From an uncultured bacterium (GTDB lineage Bacteria > Cyanobacteriota > Vampirovibrionia > Gastranaerophilales > Gastranaerophilaceae), in assembly GCA_902777855.1 (NCBI GenBank), contig CACYVN010000002.1, positions 1 to 64,000 of the forward strand: DNA of 64,000 bases, read 5' to 3'. The translations under genes and the position numbers were made by a program. Below the pieces are notes generated by a model that worked only from the letters and a program-made list of their open reading frames with translations, was not told where the DNA came from and did not search any database. Shown here one piece after another: positions 37,203-44,857 of the stretch (positions are counted from its first letter, which is position 1; each line of letters opens with the position of its first letter).

Positions 37203-38969
37203 TTACCAGGAGCCACCGCCTCCGCCGCCTCCGCCTCCGCCGGAGTGACCGCCGCCGCCTGAAGATGATGATACCCCGCCATTTGAAGTTGACGGAATCG
37301 AAACCGAACTCATATTGTTTGTAAATGTGTTGAAACTGTGTACATTTAATACATTACCACTGTACCATTCAGGCTGAAGTGTCATTATACTTTCAAATTG
37401 ACTTATCCATTTATCGGAAACATCTAAAACATAAGCATAAGGCAATACATCATATACATAAGACGGATTTTCACTTAATAATTTTTCCAGTCTGTGTTTT
37501 TCTGCGACTGTAATAAATTGTTTTAAACCCAAAACTTCACCAAGCATTTTGTTTCCAAACTCATTTCTTTGCGGCAGGTGATACAGGCATATCGAAGATA
37601 TTACAAGTCCTATTATTCCTGTTGTTATAGATGGAATTGTTACGGAATTAATAACTAAATTCGGCAGAAGAAATAACAAAGGTATTCCGCCAAAGCCTGC
37701 TGACCATACTATAATAAAAATGCTTGTTGCGATATTCTTTCCTGACGATACAAAATGCGAAATAAGGACAATTAGTGCTATCGCAGGGAATAATGCAAGC
37801 AATCCCATAGATATTATTCTCATGATATCAAAATTAAATAATGAAAATATGGTCAGAGCAGCCAATCCTAAAAGACACAATGACATAACAAATATTAAAC
37901 CAGGGCTGATTGAATCTTTTACAAATATCTTTGCTCTTGCTTTATTAATTGTATCTATAATTGCCTGACATTGTCTGTAGAAAGTTCTTGAAACAGACAA
38001 ATCTATTTGGGAAGTCTTTTGCCCCGGAATAAGAGCACTCATAAATGCCCTTTCAACAGGATTATTTCCATCATATTCTTTAACTTTTTCAATTTCAAAC
38101 CCGAACATACTGTCAGAAATTTTTAAATAACCTTTATTTGCAAGGTAAAAAATCAAAGATACAAGGCTTTTTTCTGTCGCTTTGCCTCTGTACATAAGTT
38201 CAACTTCCGCACTATTGTAGTCTTTTGGGGGGTAGAACGTAACAACGGGAATTACAGGTTTGTCCTTGCCAAACATAAACCATATATACCAACTGATTAC
38301 GGTTAATATAATCATGACTGCAATAACAATCATTGATGTATAGTTTGTTTTATGATTAAAATAACCGTTTGGCACTTCTACTCTCAAAGTTATACCGTTG
38401 TATGCCGGCAGGATTTGGGTTGTATAACCTGACAGGGTATTATCATTTACAAAAAATTGTGCCCCGCCGTTAAAACCGGCTGTTCCCTTTGTGCCTATTG
38501 AAAGCCCGGCTTTGCTTGAATCAAATTTTTCCGGCATTGTTACACTGAAACTTGCTTTTTGAATTTCTGTAGCCCATTCTGTACCGATAATGTTGAAATA
38601 AAATTCGTTTTTATTATCTAAAAAATTGTAATCATAAACAATTTTATAACTGTGAGACCCTCTTATAAGCTTGTTTGGATCACCTATTTTGATTTTTGTA
38701 TATCCGATATCTTCACTGCTTAAACTGTATCTGTCGGTCGGTACTGAAATATTTGTTATAGTATTACCTTTTAAAGGTATTTTACGAAAAATACCATGTG
38801 ATGAAGCCGTAAAATAAACATTTATGTTTTCTGTTACATGTGCGGTTTTATTTTTATCGACATCAATTTTTACATCATAATTTGTGATATAAAAATTTTC
38901 CGCAAATGCAGGTACTGCAACAAAAATACAAATTAATAAACCAAAAATCAAACCAAAAATCTTTTTCAT
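37203..38969 (-). CDS. DUF2207 membrane protein, LemA-associated
   Basis: A 588-aa protein starting with a signal peptide (MKKIFGLIFGLLICIFVAV). An exported beta-rich DUF2207 domain follows (about 25-200), with TSSHGIFRKIPLKG, then a membrane helix at ~215-235, a cytoplasmic part with RGKATEKSL, and three or four further helices (345-450). It ends in a Gly run closed by Ser-Trp, typical of this group. The ATG abuts the lemA stop with GGAG inside the lemA end, so translation is coupled. LemA/DUF2207 pairs are found in many bacteria with an unclear envelope role. Confidence 0.85.
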   Translation of the reverse strand: MKKIFGLIFGLLICIFVAVPAFAENFYITNYDVKIDVDKNKTAHVTENINVYFTASSHGIFRKIPLKGNTITNISVPTDRYSLSSEDIGYTKIKIGDPNKLIRGSHSYKIVYDYNFLDNKNEFYFNIIGTEWATEIQKASFSVTMPEKFDSSKAGLSIGTKGTAGFNGGAQFFVNDNTLSGYTTQILPAYNGITLRVEVPNGYFNHKTNYTSMIVIAVMIILTVISWYIWFMFGKDKPVIPVVTFYPPKDYNSAEVELMYRGKATEKSLVSLIFYLANKGYLKISDSMFGFEIEKVKEYDGNNPVERAFMSALIPGQKTSQIDLSVSRTFYRQCQAIIDTINKARAKIFVKDSISPGLIFVMSLCLLGLAALTIFSLFNFDIMRIISMGLLALFPAIALIVLISHFVSSGKNIATSIFIIVWSAGFGGIPLLFLLPNLVINSVTIPSITTGIIGLVISSICLYHLPQRNEFGNKMLGEVLGLKQFITVAEKHRLEKLLSENPSYVYDVLPYAYVLDVSDKWISQFESIMTLQPEWYSGNVLNVHSFNTFTNNMSSVSIPSTSNGGVSSSSGGGGHSGGGGGGGGGGSW

Positions 38970-39518
38970 TTAAAACTCCGCTTTTATATTTTGTCTTTCA
39001 CCTTCCGTTATTTCAAACATTTTTGCACTCTTAATTCCAAATAACCCCGCAATCAGACTTGTTGGAAATATTTCGACCGTATTATTCAAAATACGCACAC
39101 AACCGTTATAATATTTTCTTGAATTGGCAATATCATTTTCAATGGATGATAACTCATCCATCAGTTTTGCATAATGTTCATTAGCCTTTAAATCAGGGTA
39201 ATTCTCAACAATTGCAATAATTTTTGAAAGGCTTTCGCCGAGTTTTTTATTTGCATCTATTTTTTCGTTGTCAGACATATCATAATAGTTGCCTGAACGC
39301 AGTGTAGCAACTTCTTCAAACAAACCTCTTTCGTGTTTTGAATACGCTTTGACAATTTCAATGAGGTTAGGAACTAAATCCCAGCGTTTTTTAAGGTAAA
39401 CATCCATGGTTGAAAACGCTTCTTTTACATAGTTACGTAAGGCAATCAGTCTGTTATAAACTACTATAACAAACAAAACCAAGATTGCGGCTATTGCCGC
39501 CAAAACAATATTATTCAT
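38970..39518 (-). CDS. lemA: LemA family protein
   Basis: A 182-aa LemA. One N-terminal membrane helix (IVLAAIAAILVLFVIVVYN), then a four-helix coiled bundle with the conserved VDVYLKKRWDLVPNLIEIVK-like segment, YPDLKAN, IENDIANSRKYYNG and FPTSLIAGLFGI. It is translated just before the DUF2207 partner and shares an operon with upstream aroQ, whose stop is 25 nt away. SD AAGGA. Confidence 0.93.
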   Translation of the reverse strand: MNNIVLAAIAAILVLFVIVVYNRLIALRNYVKEAFSTMDVYLKKRWDLVPNLIEIVKAYSKHERGLFEEVATLRSGNYYDMSDNEKIDANKKLGESLSKIIAIVENYPDLKANEHYAKLMDELSSIENDIANSRKYYNGCVRILNNTVEIFPTSLIAGLFGIKSAKMFEITEGERQNIKAEF

Positions 39519-39543
39519 GATTAATTATCCTTCTTAGTGGGAA

Positions 39544-39999
39544 TTAGTCGTTTGCACTTGTTAAGAAATTAACAAGTCCCTGCAAACCGAGTTTATAGCT
39601 GTCGATTTTAAACCCACAGATTTGTCCGACACAAACATCAGCAAACATTGATTCATGTCTGAATTCTTCACGTCTGTAAATGTTTGAAATATGAATTTCA
39701 ACGGTCGGAATTTTCACTGCCAAAAGCGCATCACGTATAGCTACGCTTGTATGAGTGTATGCACCGGCATTAATGACAATTCCGTCAAAGTTGCCCAGAG
39801 CATACTGGATTTTATCAACAATTTCACCTTCACAGTTGCTTTGGAAGATTTCAATATTAATTCCCAGTTCAAAGGAATATTCGTGAAGCTCCATCTCAAT
39901 ATCTTTGTAAGACTTTGAGCCGTACTGTTCGGGTTCTCTCACTCCCAACATATTGATGTTCGGACCATTAATGATGAGTATGTTTAAATCTTTCTCCAT
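39544..39999 (-). CDS. aroQ: 3-dehydroquinate dehydratase, type II
   Basis: A 151-aa dodecameric shikimate-pathway enzyme converting 3-dehydroquinate to 3-dehydroshikimate. LIINGPNINMLGVREPEQYG carries the active-site Asn, Arg and Tyr; SNCEGEIVDKI, INAGAYTHTSVAIRDAL and EIHISNIYRREEFRH with the catalytic His are present. First gene of an aroQ-lemA-DUF2207 run. The ATG is 7 nt after TGcTATAAT and has no SD. Confidence 0.96.
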   Translation of the reverse strand: MEKDLNILIINGPNINMLGVREPEQYGSKSYKDIEMELHEYSFELGINIEIFQSNCEGEIVDKIQYALGNFDGIVINAGAYTHTSVAIRDALLAVKIPTVEIHISNIYRREEFRHESMFADVCVGQICGFKIDSYKLGLQGLVNFLTSAND

Positions 40000-40006
40000 G
40001 CCCGAA

Positions 40007-40015
40007 ATTATAGCA
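40007..40015 (-). promoter_or_regulatory. Extended -10 promoter of aroQ (leaderless)
   Basis: TGcTATAAT on the minus strand, then TTCGGGC (7 nt) and ATG. It lies about 30 bp from the -10 of a divergent small-RNA candidate. Confidence 0.65.
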
Positions 40016-40039
40016 TAAAAAATAAAAAATGTAAATTTT

Positions 40040-40048
40040 TGTTACAAT
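40040..40048 (+). promoter_or_regulatory. Extended -10 promoter of small-RNA candidate
   Basis: TGtTACAAT (-10 at 40043-40048). Same box form as the era promoter. Predicted start near 40055. Confidence 0.5.
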
Positions 40049-40054
40049 ATAGAT

Positions 40055-40164
40055 TTAGAAATGTTACAAACTTGACATGTTATTATATCATGCATGTACA
40101 AACTATCCCAAAATCTCCTCCCAAGATTATTGTTCAAGTCGCAAAAAGTTGTGACTTTTTTTTT
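40055..40164 (+). ncRNA. Candidate ~110-nt small RNA with C-rich loop
   Basis: There is a promoter box, no credible coding frame, and a strong intrinsic terminator with a tetraloop and seven T. Inside, AATCT (40112-40116) and AGATT (40124-40128) form a short hairpin that displays CCTCCCA in its loop. This is complementary to SD sequences such as GGGAGG, as in C-rich regulatory RNAs of other bacteria (for example cyanobacterial Yfr1, Staphylococcus RsaE-like RNAs). A second stem ACATG / CATGT lies upstream (40075-40097). No family match is claimed. Confidence 0.5.
40136..40164 (+). terminator. Intrinsic terminator of small-RNA candidate
   Basis: AAGTCGCAA / TTGTGACTT, 9-bp stem with one G-T pair, loop AAAG, then seven T. 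Confidence 0.85.
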
Positions 40165-40649
40165 GTATGCGTGAGCCGATGTGGAGTGCCGGTGTCGGCT
40201 TGCCGACGGGCAAGACGAGCAGGGCACGGAACATAATACCACCGCCGTTGTGAATGTAGCGTTAGCGAAATGAACGAAGCAATCTTTGATTGCACAGGCG
40301 GAATTTAGCCCGAGCAGAGGAATGAGCGAAGCGAATGGTTCCGTTGACAAAGGGAACCAAAATTTTCAAGATTCCGCATCAAGTGCGGAATGACGAAAAT
40401 TTTGTGTGACTCTGTCTGCTGTGCATATTGCGAGGGCGTAGCGGATTTTGCCGATGTGTAATGCCGGTGGCAGTTTAATGCAAAATCCAAGACGCAAGAT
40501 AAATCCCAGCAAAAAGTAGGTAAGGCATTTGCCAGACTCAATAAATTGGTGCGAAACATCGCACCCTACTTCTTTTCTTGATGCGAAACATCACACCTTA
40601 CGGCTTCCTAATTGTATATTTGTATGGTGCAATTTTTTGCACCATTAAA
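40165..40649. repeat. Gene-free mosaic of dispersed repeats
   Basis: Visibly richer in G and C than the rest. It contains AAAATTTTC...GAAAATTTT arms around TTCCGCA / TGCGGAA (40352-40401), then GTAGG-TAAGGCATTTGCC, GGTGCG-AAACAT-CGCACC-CTAC and GATGCGAAACATCACACC-TTAC (40516-40602). Motifs such as GCGAAATGAACGAAGC and GAGCGAAGCGAATGG recur. Short frames across it encode repeat-type peptides (HLMRNL) and are not taken as genes. Confidence 0.65.
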
Positions 40650-41441
40650 TTAATATTTTTTTATCCCGTAATTTTTTTGGAGTTTACGCAGAGTACCGTT
40701 GTGTGCGGCTTCGTTTATGACATCATTAACCACTCTGACCAAATCTTCAGATTCTTCGCCTTTTCTGAATGCAACAGCATATGGCTCTCTTGAATAGCGT
40801 TTGGGAAGCATTACAAGACTGCCGTCTTTTAAAGATAAACCGATTAAAATCGTATCATCTGAAACTATAGCATCTGCTTTGCCCTGCTTTAAACCTTTAA
40901 CTGCTTCGCTATATGTTTTGTAGCCGATAATACTTACATTTGGCACTGCCGCACGCAGACTCCCTTCACTGGAAGTTCCAAAAACAATAATAGCTTTCTT
41001 ACCGTTTAAGTCACGAATACCTTTAATTTTGCTCCCTCGTTTTACCAAAACAGCCTGACCTGCTATGTAATAAGGATCTGAAAAATCCAAAATCTGAAGC
41101 CTTGCAGGTGTGACAGACATTGTTGCAACTACCATATCAACATCTTCGCTAAAAAGTTTCATCATTCTGTCTGATGCAGTAACGGGAACAAACTTGACTT
41201 TACCTTTTTTACCAAAAATTTGTTCGCCTATCATGTTAGCCAAATCGACGTCATAACCTGCATATTTCCCGTTCTTGTCTTTAAACCCGAACGGATAAGT
41301 ATCAGTTTTTACTCCAATAATAACACTTCCCCGTTTTGTTATATCGTCTAAAGTGCTTGGTACAGGTTCTTTTTGTGGTTTTACACAACCGCAAAAAACA
41401 AACATTACAAGTATCAGTAATAAAGCTATCTTTTTGTACAT
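40650..41441 (-). CDS. Amino-acid ABC transporter substrate-binding lipoprotein (family 3)
   Basis: A 263-aa periplasmic-type binding protein. Lipobox in LVMFVFCGC, then the family-3 pattern: VIIGVKTDTYPFGF, GYDVDLANMIGEQ (carboxylate-side contacts), ATMSVTPARLQILDFSDPY (signature with binding Arg), VFGTSSEGSL and AIVSDDTIL. AAAGGG SD. No permease or ATPase adjacent, so an orphan binding protein; the ligand is a polar or charged amino acid by family. Confidence 0.9.
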   Translation of the reverse strand: MYKKIALLLILVMFVFCGCVKPQKEPVPSTLDDITKRGSVIIGVKTDTYPFGFKDKNGKYAGYDVDLANMIGEQIFGKKGKVKFVPVTASDRMMKLFSEDVDMVVATMSVTPARLQILDFSDPYYIAGQAVLVKRGSKIKGIRDLNGKKAIIVFGTSSEGSLRAAVPNVSIIGYKTYSEAVKGLKQGKADAIVSDDTILIGLSLKDGSLVMLPKRYSREPYAVAFRKGEESEDLVRVVNDVINEAAHNGTLRKLQKNYGIKKY

Positions 41442-41581
41442 AAATAAACCCTTTAATAAGTTTATTATAAAATCAAGAATTTTTTAAGGCAATAGGGGTA
41501 AATTTGGTATAAAAATTTTACTTTATGAAGTTATTAATAAGTAAAAATCATTCATTCAGTCTATTACATGTGTTTAAAATG

Positions 41582-41590
41582 TGTTAAAAT
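41582..41590 (+). promoter_or_regulatory. Extended -10 promoter of SpoIID-like gene (leaderless)
   Basis: TGtTAAAAT, then AGACTT (6 nt) and ATG at 41597. Confidence 0.65.
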
Positions 41591-41596
41591 AGACTT

Positions 41597-42466
41597 ATGA
41601 GGAAGATTTTAATATTTTTTGGAATTTTATTAATCAATATTATTATTGCAAATCCGTGCCATGCAATAAAAATCGGGCTACTGACAAATGTTGACAGAGC
41701 AGGAGTAGGAACAGATGTTGCGGGCAGAATGATTAGCACCCACACAAACAGGACAGTAGCAACAACGGTTGCAATGAAAGGTTATATACTTGTTCCTTAT
41801 AAAGGACAAATAGCTGTTGAAGCAAAAGGAGAGATTACACCTCTTAATACGGATGCATTGGTATTAAGACCTGATACCAGCGGGTTTGTAAGTACGAAAG
41901 GCAAATGGTACAGGGGTAAATTGTTAGTAAAGAATATTAATGGAAGTCTTACGGTTATAAATGATATTTCTGTTGAAGAATATATAAGAGGAGTTGTTCC
42001 GTCAGAAATGTCTCCTTCATGGGAATATGAGGCACTAAAAGCACAAGCAATTGCCGCAAGAAGTTTTGCACTCGCAAATTTGGGTAAACAAGCAAAACTC
42101 GGGTTTGACCTTAAAGACAATACCGAGGATCAGGCCTATGGCGGAGCATCAAGTGAAACCGATAAAACAAACCGTGCCGTAAACGAAACAGAAGGTCTTG
42201 TTTTGACTTATGATATGAAAATTATTTCTGCATATTATTCTGCATCTGCAGGCGGTTATACAAATACGAATGCATGGGGCGGTGTAAATTTGCCGTATCT
42301 TCACTCTGTTTTTTCATTTGACGATAATGTCGCAAAAAACGGGCATGGTGTCGGTATGAGTCAGCATGGTGCAAATAATCTTGCCAAACAAGGTTATAAC
42401 GCATATCAGATTTTACAATATTTTTACCAGAATGTTAAATTCGCTAAATTAAACAGTGAAGTTTAA
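41597..42466 (+). CDS. SpoIID/LytB-domain protein, compact form
   Basis: A 289-aa secreted protein with signal peptide (cut near NPCHA). SpoIID proteins are lytic transglycosylases acting on denuded peptidoglycan. The catalytic Glu is in VVPSEMSPSW (E137), with LKAQAIAARSFAL, SAGGYTNTNAWGG and the C-terminal NGHGVGMSQHGA. Between PYLHSV and GHGVGMSQ there are only about 12 residues, whereas usual members have roughly 100, so a whole subdomain is missing although the frame is intact. Predicted leaderless. No sporulation genes are near; a cell-wall role is likely. Confidence 0.87.
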   Translation: MRKILIFFGILLINIIIANPCHAIKIGLLTNVDRAGVGTDVAGRMISTHTNRTVATTVAMKGYILVPYKGQIAVEAKGEITPLNTDALVLRPDTSGFVSTKGKWYRGKLLVKNINGSLTVINDISVEEYIRGVVPSEMSPSWEYEALKAQAIAARSFALANLGKQAKLGFDLKDNTEDQAYGGASSETDKTNRAVNETEGLVLTYDMKIISAYYSASAGGYTNTNAWGGVNLPYLHSVFSFDDNVAKNGHGVGMSQHGANNLAKQGYNAYQILQYFYQNVKFAKLNSEV

Positions 42467-42541
42467 TAATAAAATTTCATCTTTGCATATATTAAGTTAA
42501 GCAACACAAACAATGTGATACAAACTTAGTGTTTCAGCGTG

Positions 42542-43582
42542 TTACTGCATCCACGGCTTGATTAAAAATTTAATTGCTTTGCCTTCAATATGCTGTTCCA
42601 TGGCATATTCAACTTTTTCTAACGGTAAAATATCAGTTATGAGTTTTTCAACCTCAATTTCTCCGGATGCAATATATTCAAACGCTTTTCTGAAATATTT
42701 TGGAGTGTGGTGGAATACACTAAGCATTTTTATATCGCCATAGTGCATTTTTGTAGTATCAAAACTGACTTTTGAACCCGACTTGCACCCGCCAAAGAAA
42801 TGTACTGTTCCCCCCGGGCGAACACAATCAAAAATCTGTTCCCAAATCTCAGGTAACCCGACACATTCTATTGCAACATCCAAACCCTTATTCTCATCCG
42901 AAAAATCTTTAAAAATTTTAACAGGGTTGGGGTATTTTTTTAAGTCAACAATTTCATCCGCATGCGCGAAATCCTCTGCCATTTTGAGTTTTAAAGGATT
43001 TCTGCCCGCAACGATTACTCTTGCACCCATAAGCTTAGCCACTCTTGCAAACATTAAACCGATAGGACCTATACCGATTATTCCGACACTTTGTCCCGCT
43101 TTGATTTCTGTTCTGTAAGCCCCATGAACAACATTTGCCAAAGGCTCACAAAATGTGGCACGGTCAAAACTCATATCATCAGGTAAAATGAGCATATTTT
43201 TTTTGACAATTCTGCTCGGAATGGTAATATACTGCGCATAGGCACCGTTTAGCAGGTCTAAATTTTCACACAGATTGTATTCCTCATGCCTGCAGTAAAA
43301 ACACTCTCCGCAAGGTGCTGAATTAGCTGCAACAACTCTGTCGCCAACCTTAAACCCCTCAACATTTGCGCCGATTTTTTCAATAATTCCTGAAAATTCG
43401 TGCCCGAACCCTGACGGCACTTCTTTTATAAGCACAGGATGACCTCTGCGAAAAGTCTTTACATCTGTTCCGCAGGTCAGTGCCGACATAACCTTTACAA
43501 CAACTTCACCATCTTCCGGCGGTTTGACAGGCACTTGTTCAAATCTTATATCTTTCGGACCGTAATACTGAATTGCTTTCAT
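42542..43582 (-). CDS. Zinc-dependent medium-chain alcohol dehydrogenase
   Basis: A 346-aa MDR enzyme of the sorbitol/threonine dehydrogenase group. Catalytic zinc ligands in ALTCGTDVKTF and GHEFSG; structural zinc Cys in CGECFYCRHEEYNLC; nucleotide-binding GIGPIGLMFARVAK in the Rossmann fold. Substrate not inferable. TGaTATAAT ends 6 nt before the ATG without SD, so predicted leaderless. The next upstream gene on the other side (43607) is on the same strand but ends 24 nt away with its own product; the strong promoter suggests separate initiation. Confidence 0.9.
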   Translation of the reverse strand: MKAIQYYGPKDIRFEQVPVKPPEDGEVVVKVMSALTCGTDVKTFRRGHPVLIKEVPSGFGHEFSGIIEKIGANVEGFKVGDRVVAANSAPCGECFYCRHEEYNLCENLDLLNGAYAQYITIPSRIVKKNMLILPDDMSFDRATFCEPLANVVHGAYRTEIKAGQSVGIIGIGPIGLMFARVAKLMGARVIVAGRNPLKLKMAEDFAHADEIVDLKKYPNPVKIFKDFSDENKGLDVAIECVGLPEIWEQIFDCVRPGGTVHFFGGCKSGSKVSFDTTKMHYGDIKMLSVFHHTPKYFRKAFEYIASGEIEVEKLITDILPLEKVEYAMEQHIEGKAIKFLIKPWMQ

Positions 43583-43588
43583 AAAGAA

Positions 43589-43597
43589 ATTATATCA
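43589..43597 (-). promoter_or_regulatory. Extended -10 promoter of zinc dehydrogenase (leaderless)
   Basis: TGaTATAAT on the minus strand, then TTCTTT and ATG at 43582. Confidence 0.65.
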
Positions 43598-43606
43598 TTA
43601 ACAAAG

Positions 43607-44770
43607 TTATTTATTAAAAATATACTCTGCTTTGGTATTCAAATTATCAAGAATTTCGTTGTAATTGACGGTAACAGGCGTCGGAACAGAATTTTTTGCG
43701 GTATTTAAAAACGCTTGCGCATTAGGCGGCTTTTTGCCGTCCAAAAACGATTCTGAATAAGCGCTGTCAACTCTTGCCGGCACAATCAGACCGCTCTGCG
43801 CAAACTTTTTTGAATTATCCTCTGATGCCAAAAATTTAATGAGTATAACAGCTTCTTGCTTGTGTTTTGACGATTTTGAAACTGCCCAGCCGGATGAATC
43901 CATAAACATTATTTTTGGAAATTCGACCACATCCCAGTCAAATTTTGCCTCATCTCTGAATTTTGGCACCATCCAGCGCCCTGATAAGTACATTCCGACT
44001 TTTCCCTGCAAAAACATTTGCGCCATTGTTGCACTGCCAATTTCTTCTTTTCTTGGCGCAACATGATATTTTCTTCTCAAATCAGCATAAAATTCTAACC
44101 CTCTTTTATTTTCGGGTTTATTTAAAACATTTTTGTTGAAATAATTTGCAGTGTCAGTTACCTCCCAACCGCCATAATACAACATATAAGGCAAATAATA
44201 GAGCGGTTTTTCTTCAAAAGAAATTCCAAAAGTTTCTTTTGTTGTAAGTTTTTGCGCCATATTTAACAAATCTTCTAAAGTCCAATCCTTTGTCGGATAA
44301 GCAACACCAAGCTTTTTAAATAAATCTTTGTTATAGAAAAACACAAGGTTTGAAACATCTCTCGGGAGAGCATAAATTTTACCTTTAAATTTCATCGCTT
44401 CAACAGATTTTGGAAAATATTTATCATATTCAAATTCTTTATAACCTGTCAAATCTTCAAGCTCTCCGGCATTTGCATACAACGGCAGATAAAGATTATT
44501 TATAAAAATCACATCAGGCGCCGTATTTGAGGCAAAAAGAAGATGAATTTTCTGAAAATAATTCTGCGGAATGTGCATTAAATCAACCTTTATTCCGTCA
44601 TTTTGTTTTTCGAAATCTTCAAGCATAGGTTTTAAAATATTTATCTCAGACTCAGACCCCCATGTTGCAAACTGAACGTGAACAGTATTATCAGTATTTT
44701 TATTCAAACAAAATCCACAAAAAACACATAAAATAAATATCAGAAATATAAATACAATTTTTTTAAACAT
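43607..44770 (-). CDS. Extracellular solute-binding protein family 1 (sugar ABC transporter)
   Basis: A 387-aa exported binding protein: membrane-like signal MFKKIVFIFLIFILCVFCGF (possible lipoprotein Cys), then HVQFATWGSESE, NTAPDVIFINN, YALPRDVSNLVFFYNKDLF and FLQGKVGMYLSGRW, all typical of UgpB/MalE-type proteins. Ligand by family a sugar, oligosaccharide or glycerol-phosphate diester. No permease nearby. The SD (GGGAGAGGG) lies within a dispersed repeat directly before the ATG at 44770. Confidence 0.88.
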   Translation of the reverse strand: MFKKIVFIFLIFILCVFCGFCLNKNTDNTVHVQFATWGSESEINILKPMLEDFEKQNDGIKVDLMHIPQNYFQKIHLLFASNTAPDVIFINNLYLPLYANAGELEDLTGYKEFEYDKYFPKSVEAMKFKGKIYALPRDVSNLVFFYNKDLFKKLGVAYPTKDWTLEDLLNMAQKLTTKETFGISFEEKPLYYLPYMLYYGGWEVTDTANYFNKNVLNKPENKRGLEFYADLRRKYHVAPRKEEIGSATMAQMFLQGKVGMYLSGRWMVPKFRDEAKFDWDVVEFPKIMFMDSSGWAVSKSSKHKQEAVILIKFLASEDNSKKFAQSGLIVPARVDSAYSESFLDGKKPPNAQAFLNTAKNSVPTPVTVNYNEILDNLNTKAEYIFNK

Positions 44771-44826
44771 TCCCTCTCCCGCATTTGTAAAACTCACAAG
44801 TTTGTTTACAACTGCTCCCTCTTCCG
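44771..44826. repeat. CCCTC-edged repeat providing an SD
   Basis: TCCCTCTCCCGCATTTG...GCTCCCTCTTCCGCA, with both edges complementary to an SD. On the minus strand one edge is the SD of the family-1 binding protein. Confidence 0.6.
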
Positions 44827-44857
44827 CATGAAATTACTGTGGACGAGGGCAATAGTA

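Noticed and set aside
40305-40559. 84-codon minus-strand frame in the 40 kb gap
   Set aside because: It translates the dispersed repeats (VIPHLMRNL-type peptide seen wherever such repeats occur), with no SD and no domain.
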